Assembly: GCF_020567375.1 (NCBI RefSeq)
Contig: NZ_JAJBZM010000002.1
Span: 310,001 to 374,000, forward strand
DNA: 64,000 nucleotides
DNA from: Janibacter melonis
GTDB lineage: Bacteria > Actinomycetota > Actinomycetes > Actinomycetales > Dermatophilaceae
Reading direction: 5' to 3'
How positions within the stretch are numbered: position 1 is the first letter of the stretch; the number at the start of each line of letters is the position of its first letter. Below are positions 1-9,600 of this stretch, one piece after another. The position numbers and the translations under genes are program-made. A model generated the notes under the pieces. The model ran no database searches and was not told the origin of the DNA. It saw nothing but the letters and a program-made list of their open reading frames with translations.

Positions 1-18
1 GAAGGAGGGGCTCTTTCG

Positions 19-105
19 CTGGTCGAGGTGCGACGAAGGAGCCTCGAGACCACCGCCCCCGAGGTCTCGAGGCTCAGGCCCTGGCGGGCCTTCGCACCTC
101 GACCG
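19..105. repeat. Inverted pair of the interspersed TCGAGG repeat
   Basis: Two copies of a repeat lie head to head: CTGGTCGAGGTGCGACGA followed by GCCTCGAGACCAC at 19-54, then the reverse form GAGGTCTCGAGGCTC ... TTCGCACCTCGACC at 61-105. The two arms can pair into a long cruciform. Related copies lie at 6481-6600, 10056-10141, 22077-22150 and 44592-44690. The rest of 106-343 holds nothing I can call other than the ribosome site of the next gene. Confidence 0.8.
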
Positions 106-343
106 TCGGGGATCTCTCGCTGATCGGGTGTGACGGACGGGTCGGGCAGCGGGGGTTGTGCTCGTCCGCCTTGACTGGGCCGCTACCCACTTGGGGTGCC
201 GGTGGTGCTCATGGGGCGATCTTGGTCAAGTCCGGGCGGCGATCTTACGGTCCACGGCAGTCCCGCTGAGCAAGCGCTTCCTACGGTCGGTGGCACCCGG
301 GACGCGATCAGCCGCCTCGGTCCACGTCACCCCAGGAGCTCCC

Positions 344-1150
344 ATGAAGAGCATGACCACCCGCGTGCTGTCCGCGGCGGCTGTCGTCGGTCTGGCCGGC
401 ATCACCGGTGCCACGGCCAGCAACGCCCAGGACCCGGACGCCCCGTCCTACGGCGAGTTCAAGAGCTCGACCTACCAGGACGCCGATGGTCAGTACATCG
501 TCAACGGCGACATCCCGCTGAGCGGCGAAAAAGCCCTGAAGACCTTCTACGAGGAGATCGCAGCGCCCACGCCGGAGAACGAGCTCATCGTCAACACGGT
601 CTACGGCCGCGACGACGTGTGGAGCGCCAGCCAGGCCAAGGCCCTCACCTACTGCGTGAGCGACCGCTTCGGCAGCAACAAGGCGGCCGTCGTCTCGGCG
701 ATGAGCAGCGGTGGCAACCAGTGGGAGTCGGCCACCTCGGGCATCGACTTCACCTACGTCAGCGCCCAGGACTCCCGGTGCACGACGAGCAACAGCAACG
801 TCACCTTCTCCGTCGAGCCGGTCACGGGCGCGAGCTACATCGCGCGCGCCTTCTTCCCCAGCACGAGCAAGTCGCAGCGCAACGTGCTCATCAACACCGA
901 CCAGTTCTTCTCCGCCGGCGGCTGGTCGCCCTCGAACATCGTCGCCCACGAGCTGGGCCACGCCCTGGGCTTCCGGCACGAGCACACCCGCCCCGAGGCC
1001 GGCACCTGCTTCGAGGACTCGAGCTGGCGCCCGCTGACCCCGTACGACTCGGCGTCGATCATGCACTACCCCCAGTGCAACGGCTCCTCGGCCGACCTCA
1101 GCATGACCTCCACCGACCGCGCCGGGGTGCAGTCGGTCTACCCGGGCTGA
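344..1150 (+). CDS. Secreted zinc metalloprotease (astacin/M57-like)
   Basis: Predicted secreted endopeptidase of 268 residues. The ATG at 344 is chosen because an AGGAG ribosome site sits at 334-338 and the protein then begins with a basic, hydrophobic signal peptide (about residues 1-28, ending near ATASNAQ). The zinc site HELGHALGFRH covers residues 202-212: His202, His206 and His212 would bind zinc and Glu203 would be the catalytic base. A Met-turn SIMHYP follows, as in metzincins. Four cysteines could form disulfides after export. The longer reading frame upstream of 344 looks non-coding. The gene stands alone, with a hairpin after its stop. Substrate unknown; the astacin/M57 assignment rests on the zinc motif plus Met-turn. 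Confidence 0.85.
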   Translation: MKSMTTRVLSAAAVVGLAGITGATASNAQDPDAPSYGEFKSSTYQDADGQYIVNGDIPLSGEKALKTFYEEIAAPTPENELIVNTVYGRDDVWSASQAKALTYCVSDRFGSNKAAVVSAMSSGGNQWESATSGIDFTYVSAQDSRCTTSNSNVTFSVEPVTGASYIARAFFPSTSKSQRNVLINTDQFFSAGGWSPSNIVAHELGHALGFRHEHTRPEAGTCFEDSSWRPLTPYDSASIMHYPQCNGSSADLSMTSTDRAGVQSVYPG

Positions 1151-1199
1151 CACCGCGCCCGAGCGAGCGGCCTGGTCAGCCTGCTCGTCGCACCACCCC

Positions 1200-1243
1200 C
1201 GCACGGGGCTGCCGTCTCCTCCTCCGGACGGCAGCCCCGTGCG
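1200..1243. terminator. Bidirectional hairpin terminator
   Basis: Perfect 16-base-pair stem (CGCACGGGGCTGCCGT at 1200-1215 with its complement at 1228-1243) and a 12-base loop. It lies between the convergent metalloprotease and recD genes. No U tract follows, which is common in actinobacteria. Confidence 0.75.
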
Positions 1244-1266
1244 GCGCGTCCGGCGGGTCGTGGTCC

Positions 1267-3129
1267 TCAGCGACGGGCGATGCGGTGGCGCAGCCCCGAC
1301 GCCCGCGCGGTGCGTCGTGGCACCGCGGCGCGGATCGACTCCTCGGAGCCGACGACGGTCACCCGGCTCTGCGCCCGGGTGATGGCGGTGTAGAGCAGCT
1401 CGCGGGTGAGCAGGCGCGACTCGGCGTCGGGCAGCAGCACGCTGACGTGCGCGGCCTGGCTGCCCTGGCTCTTGTGGATCGTCATCGCGTGCGCGGTCTC
1501 CGCGTCGGCCAGCGTGCTCGCGCCGTAGAGCGTGGGGTCGTCGGGGTCGCCGAAGGCGGCGACCAGCCGGTGGGCCGGCCCGAGCACGACGACACCGGTG
1601 TCGCCGTTGGACAGGCCCAGCCGGTAGTCGTTGGCGGTGACGAGCAGGGGCCGGCCCGCGTACTGCCGGGCGTGATGCCCGGTCGCCTCGCTGAGCCAGC
1701 GCTCGACGCGGGCGTTCCACGACGACACGCCCCACGGGCCGTCGCGGTGCGCGCAGAGCAGGCGGTGCTCGTCGACCGCCGCGAGCGCCGCCCCGGGGTC
1801 GCCGCGGAGCGCGAGCGAGCGCAGCCGCTCGGCCCGGCCGAGGAGATGCCCGCGCAGGGCCTCCTCCGCGCCGGCGGGGTCGGCCACCTCGACGAAGTCG
1901 ACGCTGTCGTCCTCGCTCTCGGGTCCCGCCGCCGTGCGCAGGAGGTGCATCACCTCGTCGGCATCGGCGTCGCGCACCGCGGCGGCCAGGCGTCCGATCC
2001 GGCTGCCGAAACGGCGCGAGGTGAGCAGCCGGGTCACCGGGCTCGCCGGGTGCTCCTCGTAGCCGGCGACGAGATCGGCCAGGACGGCACCCGCCTCGAC
2101 GGAGGCCAGCTGGTCGGGGTCGCCGACGAGCACGAGACGCGCGCTCGGGCGCAGGGCGTCGAGCAGCCGGGCGGTCATCGTCAGCGACAGCATCGAGGCC
2201 TCGTCGACGACGACGACGTCGTGCGGCAGGGGGTTGGTGCGGTCGCGCAGGAATCGCGTGCTGCTGTCGCGGCGCCAGCCCAGGAGACGGTGCAGTGTCA
2301 CCGCCTCGACCGTCCCGACGCGATCGCGGTCGGCCTCCTCGAACCCGGCGACGGACTCGAGGACGGACTCGCGCAGCCGGGCGGCAGCCTTGCCGGTCGG
2401 TGCCGCGAGGGCGATCGTCGGGCGACGGGTCACCCCTTCGCTCTGCTCGACGAGGAGCGCGAGCAGACCCGCGACGGTCGAGGTCTTGCCGGTCCCCGGA
2501 CCGCCGACGAGGATGCTCGTGCGCCGCGCGGCGGCCGACCGGACCGCGTCGCGCTGCTCCTGCCAGGTCTCGCCGACGAAGACGCGGGTCAGCCCCGCCT
2601 CGAGCCGAGGCACGTCCACCTCGACAGGCGGCAGCTCGGCCCGACGGGCGAGGGCGTCGGCGACCTGCACCTCCTCGCGGTGGTAGCGGTCGAGGTAGAC
2701 GAGGTCGTGGTCGACGTGGACGACGCCGGCCTCGGCGCACCGGCTCGAGGCGACCGCGTCGAGCCAGTCACGCGGGGTGGCCGGCAGCACGGCGCGCACG
2801 GCCGCGGACCGCTCGGGGTCCTCGACGTCGTCGGCCGGAGGTGCCGCGATGGCGTCGTGCAGGGCGGCGACGTCGAGACAGCTCGACCCCTCACGCACGG
2901 CACGCACGGTGAGCGCCAGCGCGAGCAGGACCGCGTCGTCATCACCGCCGACGAGCCCGGCGAGCCGGGTCGCGACGTGCACGTCGGGCGACTCGACCCA
3001 TCCCGTCCGGTTGGCGTCGCCGAGCACACCGGTGGCGCGCGCCGCGAGCCGGCGGTCGTGCGGGCCGGTCGGGACGAAGGGGGTCGCGGCCGCCAGCGGG
3101 GCGTCGGCCGTGGGGTGCTCGGTGCTCAT
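1267..3129 (-). CDS. recD: RecBCD helicase-nuclease, alpha subunit RecD
   Basis: The 620-residue RecD helicase subunit of exodeoxyribonuclease V, a 5'-3' motor in double-strand break processing. The Walker A motif GGPGTGKTST, the DEAS helicase box in VVVDEASMLS, and a C-terminal UvrD-like segment (AMTIHKSQGSQ, then LLYTAITRAQ) are all visible. The ATG at 3129 overlaps the recB stop by four bases (ATGA), so the long upstream reading frame is a shadow of recB. It is the last gene of a recC-recB-recD operon. Its length fits RecD (about 600 residues). The gene ends against a hairpin shared with the convergent metalloprotease gene. Confidence 0.95.
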   Translation of the reverse strand: MSTEHPTADAPLAAATPFVPTGPHDRRLAARATGVLGDANRTGWVESPDVHVATRLAGLVGGDDDAVLLALALTVRAVREGSSCLDVAALHDAIAAPPADDVEDPERSAAVRAVLPATPRDWLDAVASSRCAEAGVVHVDHDLVYLDRYHREEVQVADALARRAELPPVEVDVPRLEAGLTRVFVGETWQEQRDAVRSAAARRTSILVGGPGTGKTSTVAGLLALLVEQSEGVTRRPTIALAAPTGKAAARLRESVLESVAGFEEADRDRVGTVEAVTLHRLLGWRRDSSTRFLRDRTNPLPHDVVVVDEASMLSLTMTARLLDALRPSARLVLVGDPDQLASVEAGAVLADLVAGYEEHPASPVTRLLTSRRFGSRIGRLAAAVRDADADEVMHLLRTAAGPESEDDSVDFVEVADPAGAEEALRGHLLGRAERLRSLALRGDPGAALAAVDEHRLLCAHRDGPWGVSSWNARVERWLSEATGHHARQYAGRPLLVTANDYRLGLSNGDTGVVVLGPAHRLVAAFGDPDDPTLYGASTLADAETAHAMTIHKSQGSQAAHVSVLLPDAESRLLTRELLYTAITRAQSRVTVVGSEESIRAAVPRRTARASGLRHRIARR

Positions 3130-6100
3130 GGCGCCCTCCCGTCGAGCAGCTCTGAGACCGCCTCGACGAGCGCGACCGGCGGCAGCCACGAGAAGACCCC
3201 GGTGGGATGACCACCGACGAACGGTGTCGACGGCCCCGCCATGCCACGCACGTAGAGGTAGAGGACACCACCGAGGTGCGTCGTGGGGTCGTAGCCGGGC
3301 AGGCGCCAGCGCAGGAAGCGGTGGAGGACGACGGCGTAGAGCAGCGCCTGCAGCGGGTAGGAGCTGTGACCCATCGCCTCGTGCAGGGCCATCGCGCCGT
3401 AGTGGTCGGTGGTGAGCGGCTCGTCGACGGCGCCCAGCCAGTTCGTCTTGTAGTCGACGACGACGTAGCGACCCTCGTGGCGCAGCACGACGTCGACCGA
3501 CCCGGTGAGGTACCCGCGCAGCGGCTGGTCGCCGACCGCGGGGTCGTCGAGGGTCTCGGCGAGACCACGCACGGGATCGCCCTCCGGCAGGTGGTGGCGC
3601 AGCAGGCGCGAGAGCTCGCCGAGGAGCACCCCGTCGCCGGCATGAGCGGCATCGCCCGACGCGAGCGGCAGCTCGAAGTCCATCTCGCACAAGCGGTCGC
3701 GCCCGACCGACCGCAGGGTCGCCCCGGGCAGGAGGGGTCCGAGGGGGGTCTCGCAGACGAGCTCGAGGGCCTCGGCGAGAGCGGGTCGCTCGAGCCCGGC
3801 GACGGGCCACCGCCCCGCCTGGTGCTCGACGTGCGCGAGCAGCTCGGCGCGCAGGTCGGGCGCCTGGGGGTCGGCCTCCTCGAGCACCGCGTGCACGAGG
3901 TTGCCGAAGGTCGCGCCGACCGGCAGGTCGGCCATCGGCGACGGCAGCACGGCGTGGGTCGAGGACCCGCCGACGGTGCCGTCACCCGGGCGGGCGAGCG
4001 GGCCGACCTCGTCCTCGCCCTCGCGCGGTCCGTGCTCGGGCTCGCTGCCGACGAGGTCGTCCGGGGCCGACGGGGTCGGCACGCCGACGGTGCCGGACTC
4101 CAGGGGCCGGGTGAGCCGGGTGTAGGAGGTGCGCATCCACCCGTCGTCGACGACGCGAGACCACGTGCGGGCCGTGAGCTCACGACGGACGGCCTCGGGG
4201 TCGGCGCGCTGCACGACCGCCTCGTCGACGACCTCGAGGGCGAAGGCGCCCTCGCGCTCCCACGCGCGCAGGCGGCCCGCGGCCTCGACGTCGGAGGGCA
4301 CGGCGACCCGGGGCGGGAGCTGGCCCTGACCGGGCTCGCGCCCGAAGAGCATGCGGTGCAGCGCCGAGGGCGGGGTGTTCATCCCCGAGGGGAACCACCA
4401 CGTGACGACCTGGCTCTGCGCCCGGGTGAGGGCGACGTAGAGCATGCGCAGCGCCTCGCCGTCCTCCTCGTCCTGGTGGCGGGTGACCCGCTCGCCGCGG
4501 TCGGGGTCCTCGGTGATGCCGATGTCGAGACAGCGCCGGCCCTCGTCGTCGTGGAAGCGCAGATGGGTGAGGCGGTTCGCGCGGGTGACGAAGCGGTCGG
4601 CGACGAAGGGGAGGAGGACGACGGGGTACTGCAGCCCCTTGCTCGCGTGGATCGTCGCCAGGGCGACCGCGTCGGCGTCGCTGTCGAGCCGGCGGGTGCG
4701 CTCCTCCTGCCGCACCGCCTGCATGCGCTCGCGCAGCCAGGTCGTGAGCGCGGCGAGACCGTCGCCCTCGACGACGGCGCGCTCGTGGAGGACCTCGCCG
4801 AGGTGCCGCAGGTCGGTGAGGCGGCGCTCGCCACCCTCGAGGCCCAGCGCACGGCTCTCCAGACCTCCGGTCGTCGCCGCGGCGAGCACGGCCGCGACCC
4901 CACGCCGGCCGAGGACCTCGGACCACGTGCGCAGCACCCGGGCGACCTCGTCGACGAGGTCGTCGCCGCCGGCGTCGAGATCGGCCGCCCGGTGCCCGAC
5001 GAAGGTCGTCAGGGCCGCGGCGCGGACCCGGTCGGCGCGGTGCGACTGCGCCATCGCCTCGAGCAGGGTGAGCCAGTCGTCCGCGGCCGGGGTGGCGAAG
5101 ATCGACTCGGAGGAGACGACGACCGAGGCGATGCCGATGTCGTGCAGGGCCCCCCGCACCTGCTCGAGCGAGTCGCGCTTGTGGGCGAGCACGGCGATGT
5201 CGCCGGCACGCAGCGGTCGCCCCTCGAAGGTCATGCCGGAGGCGAGCAGCCGCGCCACCTCGGCGGCGCAGTCGCGGGCCACGACCGGGCGCACCGAGCC
5301 GATGCTCACCTTGCCGTCGTCGCCGGCGACGAGGGCGGTGGGCACGGCGCGCAGCCGGACGGGGGAGAGGAGGGGGTCCTCGTCGGCGCCGGGCAGGGCG
5401 AGGCGGGACTCCCCCTTCGCCGGCTCGACGGGGTGGACGACGATCTCGGGTGACCCGAGGCGGGCGCCGCGCATCATCGTCGTCAGGGCGCCGACGAGGG
5501 CAGGGTCGGAGCGGTGGTTGCGCACGAGGGTGTGCCGGCGCGTGGCGGTGGCCGCCGCGGCGAGATAGGTGTGGACGTCGCCGCCGCGGAAGCCGTAGAT
5601 CGCCTGCTTCGGGTCGCCGATGAGCACGAGCGCGCTGTGCCCGGCGAAGGCCCGCTCGAGGACCTGCCACTGCACCGGGTCGGTGTCCTGGAACTCGTCG
5701 ACGAGCACGACCTGCCACCGGTCGCGCATGCGCTGCCGGGCCGGGCTCGTGTCGTCGGCGAGGGCGTCGGCGAGCTCGCTGAGCAGGTCGTCGAAGCTCA
5801 GCACGCCCAGTCGCCGCTTGCGTCGGGTCATCTCGTCGCGGACGAGATGGGCGAAGCGCAGCTTGCGGGCCGCGACGGTCGCACCGGGCAGCTCGTGCGG
5901 GCTGATCGCCGAGTGCGGGTGCTCGACGACGACCCGCGCGATGGCCCCGGCCTCCTCGCGGGAGAAGGCGGGCGGGCCATCGCTCGCCGCGAAACCGCGC
6001 AGGTAGAGGTCGTCGACCACCTCGTCGCGCAGGTCGGTGAGGTCCTCGACGAGCCGCGCCCGGGGGTCGGTGTCACCGGCCACGCCGAGGCCGCGCAGCA

Positions 6101-6605
6101 CGAGCTGGCAGAACTGGTGGGTCGTCGCGATGGTCGCGCCGTCGAAGTGGGTGAGCGCCTCGCGCAGCCGGCGCTCGCGCAGGGCGACCTCGTCGGGAGC
6201 GCCCGAGCGCAGCAGCGCGACGACGGGGTCGCCGTCCGCGGTCTGCGGGTCGACCAGGCCGCGGTGGACGAGACGCAGGTGCTCGCGCACCCGCTCGCGC
6301 ATCTCCTGGCTGGCCGCGCGGCCGAAGGTGATGACGAGCAGGGACTCGAGCGGCAGGCCCTCGGCGACGTAGCGGGCGACGAGCGCGCCGATGGTCCACG
6401 TCTTGCCGGTGCCCGCGCTCGCCTCGAGCAGGACGGTGTCGCCGGGCCCGGGGAGGTCACCCACGACGTCGAAGGCGCTGTCCTGAGGTGCGACGGAGGA
6501 GCCTCGAAGGGCGGTGTCCTGAGGTGCGACGGAGGCATCGTCCTGAGGTGCGACGGAGGAGCCTCGAAGGGCGTCGTCCTGAGGTGCGACGGTCGGCTCG
6601 CTCAT
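3126..6605 (-). CDS. recB: RecBCD helicase-nuclease, beta subunit RecB
   Basis: The 1159-residue RecB, a 3'-5' helicase with the single nuclease domain of the complex. Walker A ASAGTGKT is at residues 62-69, helicase motif II is LVDEFQDTD, and the C-terminal RecB nuclease motif is VVDYKTNW. The ATG at 6605 overlaps the recC stop (ATGA), which supports this start. Odd: residues 6-43 contain VAPQD four times, encoded by a 60-base tandem duplication (6481-6600) derived from the interspersed repeat family. A GTG near residue 47 is an alternative start that would leave the repeats untranslated. The motor and nuclease domains look complete. Confidence 0.95.
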   Translation of the reverse strand: MSEPTVAPQDDALRGSSVAPQDDASVAPQDTALRGSSVAPQDSAFDVVGDLPGPGDTVLLEASAGTGKTWTIGALVARYVAEGLPLESLLVITFGRAASQEMRERVREHLRLVHRGLVDPQTADGDPVVALLRSGAPDEVALRERRLREALTHFDGATIATTHQFCQLVLRGLGVAGDTDPRARLVEDLTDLRDEVVDDLYLRGFAASDGPPAFSREEAGAIARVVVEHPHSAISPHELPGATVAARKLRFAHLVRDEMTRRKRRLGVLSFDDLLSELADALADDTSPARQRMRDRWQVVLVDEFQDTDPVQWQVLERAFAGHSALVLIGDPKQAIYGFRGGDVHTYLAAAATATRRHTLVRNHRSDPALVGALTTMMRGARLGSPEIVVHPVEPAKGESRLALPGADEDPLLSPVRLRAVPTALVAGDDGKVSIGSVRPVVARDCAAEVARLLASGMTFEGRPLRAGDIAVLAHKRDSLEQVRGALHDIGIASVVVSSESIFATPAADDWLTLLEAMAQSHRADRVRAAALTTFVGHRAADLDAGGDDLVDEVARVLRTWSEVLGRRGVAAVLAAATTGGLESRALGLEGGERRLTDLRHLGEVLHERAVVEGDGLAALTTWLRERMQAVRQEERTRRLDSDADAVALATIHASKGLQYPVVLLPFVADRFVTRANRLTHLRFHDDEGRRCLDIGITEDPDRGERVTRHQDEEDGEALRMLYVALTRAQSQVVTWWFPSGMNTPPSALHRMLFGREPGQGQLPPRVAVPSDVEAAGRLRAWEREGAFALEVVDEAVVQRADPEAVRRELTARTWSRVVDDGWMRTSYTRLTRPLESGTVGVPTPSAPDDLVGSEPEHGPREGEDEVGPLARPGDGTVGGSSTHAVLPSPMADLPVGATFGNLVHAVLEEADPQAPDLRAELLAHVEHQAGRWPVAGLERPALAEALELVCETPLGPLLPGATLRSVGRDRLCEMDFELPLASGDAAHAGDGVLLGELSRLLRHHLPEGDPVRGLAETLDDPAVGDQPLRGYLTGSVDVVLRHEGRYVVVDYKTNWLGAVDEPLTTDHYGAMALHEAMGHSSYPLQALLYAVVLHRFLRWRLPGYDPTTHLGGVLYLYVRGMAGPSTPFVGGHPTGVFSWLPPVALVEAVSELLDGRAP
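6481..6600. repeat. 60-base tandem duplication of interspersed repeat inside recB
   Basis: Two nearly identical 60-base units (6481-6540 and 6541-6600). Each carries TCCTGAGGTGCGACGG twice and GCCTCGAAGG once. The core matches the intergenic repeat family (CGAGGTGCGACG ... GCCTCGAGACC). The length is a multiple of three, so it reads in frame as repeated VAPQD and ALRGSS segments at the RecB N-terminus, using codons (CCT, GCA, CTT, CGA) that are rare elsewhere here. Confidence 0.9.
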
Positions 6606-9600
6606 CGCCCACCCCCGAGGTTGTCGAGCAGCGGGTCCCACAGCCGGCTCGCCAGCGCGGCGAGGTCGGTGCCGGGCCCGGCCGCGGGGACGAGGAGGTC
6701 GTCGATGCTCGAGCCGGCGCCGATCGCGAGGCGCCACCAGCGGTCGTCACGCTCGGCGCTGAAGCCGCGGTCACCGGGCTCCCACTCGCCCTTCGCCGCC
6801 TGCCGAGCCGCCCGTGCGCGCCGCGGGTCGTGGTGGACGGCCTGGGCGTAGACGTACCCGGTCTTCGGCGGCAGCGGCAGGGGCGCGGTGCGACCGAGGA
6901 GGTAGAGCTCGACGAGGTCGCCGAGACGGGCCAGCGCGAGCTGCGGCTCCAGCCGCCCGATCTCGCGGCTGTCGGTGCCGCGGGGGCGCGTGCCGAGCAC
7001 GCTCGCCTGCCACCCGCCGTCGGGGTGGCCGGCGGTGAGGGCGAGCAGGTGCACCCACGCCCCGAGCAGCTGCTTCGCACCGACGCCGCTGTAGCCCGCG
7101 GCGACGAGCCGGTCGCCATGCACGGAGTCGACCGCACCCGTGACCCGGCGGCCACCGGGCAGCGAGATGTCGACGTGGACGGTACGGCCCGGCTGGGTGC
7201 CCCGCAGCTGCTCCACGCTCGTGACGAGCCCCTCGGCCCGCTCGCAGATCGCCCCGAGGGCGTGGCGCGCCAGACCGCTGGGGGGCAGCTCGCCACGCAG
7301 CAGCTCGGCGGTCCACACCTCCTCGGCGGTGCGCCCCGCGAGGCGCTCACGGACCCCGCGGTCGCCGATCGACCAACGCTCGAGGTTGTCGAGGTCGACG
7401 GGGATGCGGTCGCTCACCTCGTCGACCTCCCAGCTCGTGGCGACGCCGAGCCGGTCGTGGACGAAGGTGCGTGCGGGCGAGTGGACGAAGGAGACGAGCT
7501 GGGCCAGCGAGATCTCGCTCAGCGCCTCGGCCGGCAGGGGACCGTCCAGCAGGGGTGGCGGCTCGGGGCGCGGGCCGAGCATGGCCCGGGCGCCGCCGAG
7601 CGCGGCCTGGTCGAAGGAGAAGGAGCCGGTGGCGGTGAGCGCACCGGGCTCGAAGTTGCGCGGGTCGAAGGGCTGCAGCGGGTGGCGGACCTCGCCGACC
7701 GCGCTCGACGCCGCGACGGCAGCCCCCTCGGGGTCGTGCTCGGCGCCGGCATCTCGCTCGACCGGGGCCACGGTGTCGGCCGCCGCGTCGATGAGCTCGC
7801 CGAGCGGCACCGCGGGCGGGCGCCGCTCCCCGCTGCGCTCGTCGGCGCCCGTGTACGTGATGACGAGACGCTCCTGCGCGGCCATGACGGCATCGAGGAG
7901 CAGCTGGCGGTCCTCGCTGCGCGCGTCGCGCTCACCGGTCATCGGGGTGCGGGCGAGCACGTCGTCGCCGTCGACGGCCTGCGGCCGGGGGAAGGTGTCG
8001 TCGTCGAGCCCGACGAGGCAGATGACGCGGTGCGGGACGGAGCGCATCGGCACCATCGTGCACACGGTGATCCCGCCGGTGCGGAAGCTCGCGCGTCCCG
8101 GGCGGCCCGCGAGGGCGTCCGCGAGGAGGACGCGCACGTCGGCGATCCGCAGGGGCAGGTCCTCGGGGGCGTGGCGCGACGCCTCGGCGAGCACCCGCTC
8201 GAGCTCACCGACCTGCCAGGCGTCGGTCGTCGGCACGTCGGTGAGGTCGAGGACGGCCTCGCGCAGGGCGTCGGTCCACTGCGAGGCCGACCGGGCGACG
8301 CCGAGCGCCTCGGTCGCGGCACGGAGCCGGTCGACGACCTCGGCGAGGGTGCCGGCGAGCTCGATGCTGCCGCTGCCGACGTCGTCGTAGGGCAGGGTGT
8401 GCCCGCCGATCGACAGCGGCCCGTCGGCGGAGACGGCCACCCCGGCGAGCAGCCGGTCGAGCCCGAAGTCCCACGTGTTCTGCCGCTCCGCGGACAGGGC
8501 GAAGGGGGAGCGGCCCGCCGCGTCGAAGCCCCACCGCACCCCGGTGGCGCCGACCCACGAGGTGAGGGTCTCGAGGTCCTCGTCGTCGAGGCGGAAGCGG
8601 GCGCGCACGGGTGCGCTGGAGATGATGTCGAGGACCTCGCTGGCGCTGGCCCGGCCACCGACGAGGGCGACGAGCCGCTCGGCGACCTCGAGGAGGGGGT
8701 TGGTCGCCGCGAGCGAGCGGTCGGCGAGCGAGACGCGCATGCCGTGCGCGGGGTGCGCGTCCACCCCTTCGGCCTCGGTGCCGTGGTCGCCCAGCCCGAA
8801 GGCCGCCCCGACGAGAGGGGCGTAGACCTCGACGTCGGGGCACATGACGAGCACGTCGCGCGGCTCGAGGCTCGGGTCGTCCTCGAGCAGCCCGACGAGC
8901 ACCTCGCGCAGCACCTCGACCTGGCGCGTCGGGCCGTGGCAGGCGTGGATGGACAGGCTGCGGTCGTCGGGGGCGGGGACACGGGCGGCCCGCTCCTGGG
9001 CGCTCGGCACGTGGTCGGCGGCGATGTCGGATTGCAACCAGGCGAGGACGGTGCCGGTCGGCGCGGGCCCGGCACCGCTGCCGTGGTCGACGTCGTCGAC
9101 GCCGGGCCGCAGCACCCGGACGAGCTCGCGGCTGTCGCGGCCCAGCGAGGCGAGCAGCGGGTGGGCGGGGAGCAGCTCGGGGTCGTCCTGCGCGCGGGGC
9201 ACGACGCCGGCCCCGGCGAGGGCGGCCGCCGTCGCCGACCAGGCGGTGGGGGAGGGCTGCGGGAGCCACACGTGCACCTCGCGGTGGGCGGCGAGCGCGC
9301 GGAGCAGCTCGACCTCGGTCAGCGCGAGGCGGGTGTGGCCGAAGAGCGAGAGCCGGTCGGGCAGGTCGAGCGAGCCGGGGTCGTCACGCAGCCGCTGGAG
9401 GGTCTGCGCGTGACGCACGTCCGGCGGCGGCTCGGTGACGACGTCGAGCAGCCGGCGGTAGAGCTCGGGCTGCCAGCGCAGGTCGTCGGACAGCGGCTGG
9501 CCGGCGCCGTCCTCGTCACGTCCTTCGCGCCACGCGGTGAGCACGGCCGGGCGCTGGACCCCGTAGCGGTGGAGGAGGCGGGCCAGGCGCAGGGCCAGGC

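Noticed and set aside
196-3210. A 1004-codon plus-strand open frame covering the metalloprotease and recD
   Set aside because: It is an antisense or off-frame shadow of real genes in very GC-rich DNA. The translation is Arg/Pro/Gly-rich without any domain, and the true frames carry HELGH and RecD motifs.
6481-6600. CRISPR-like array from the 60-base units
   Set aside because: Only two units, in frame with RecB, no spacers of unrelated sequence and no cas genes.
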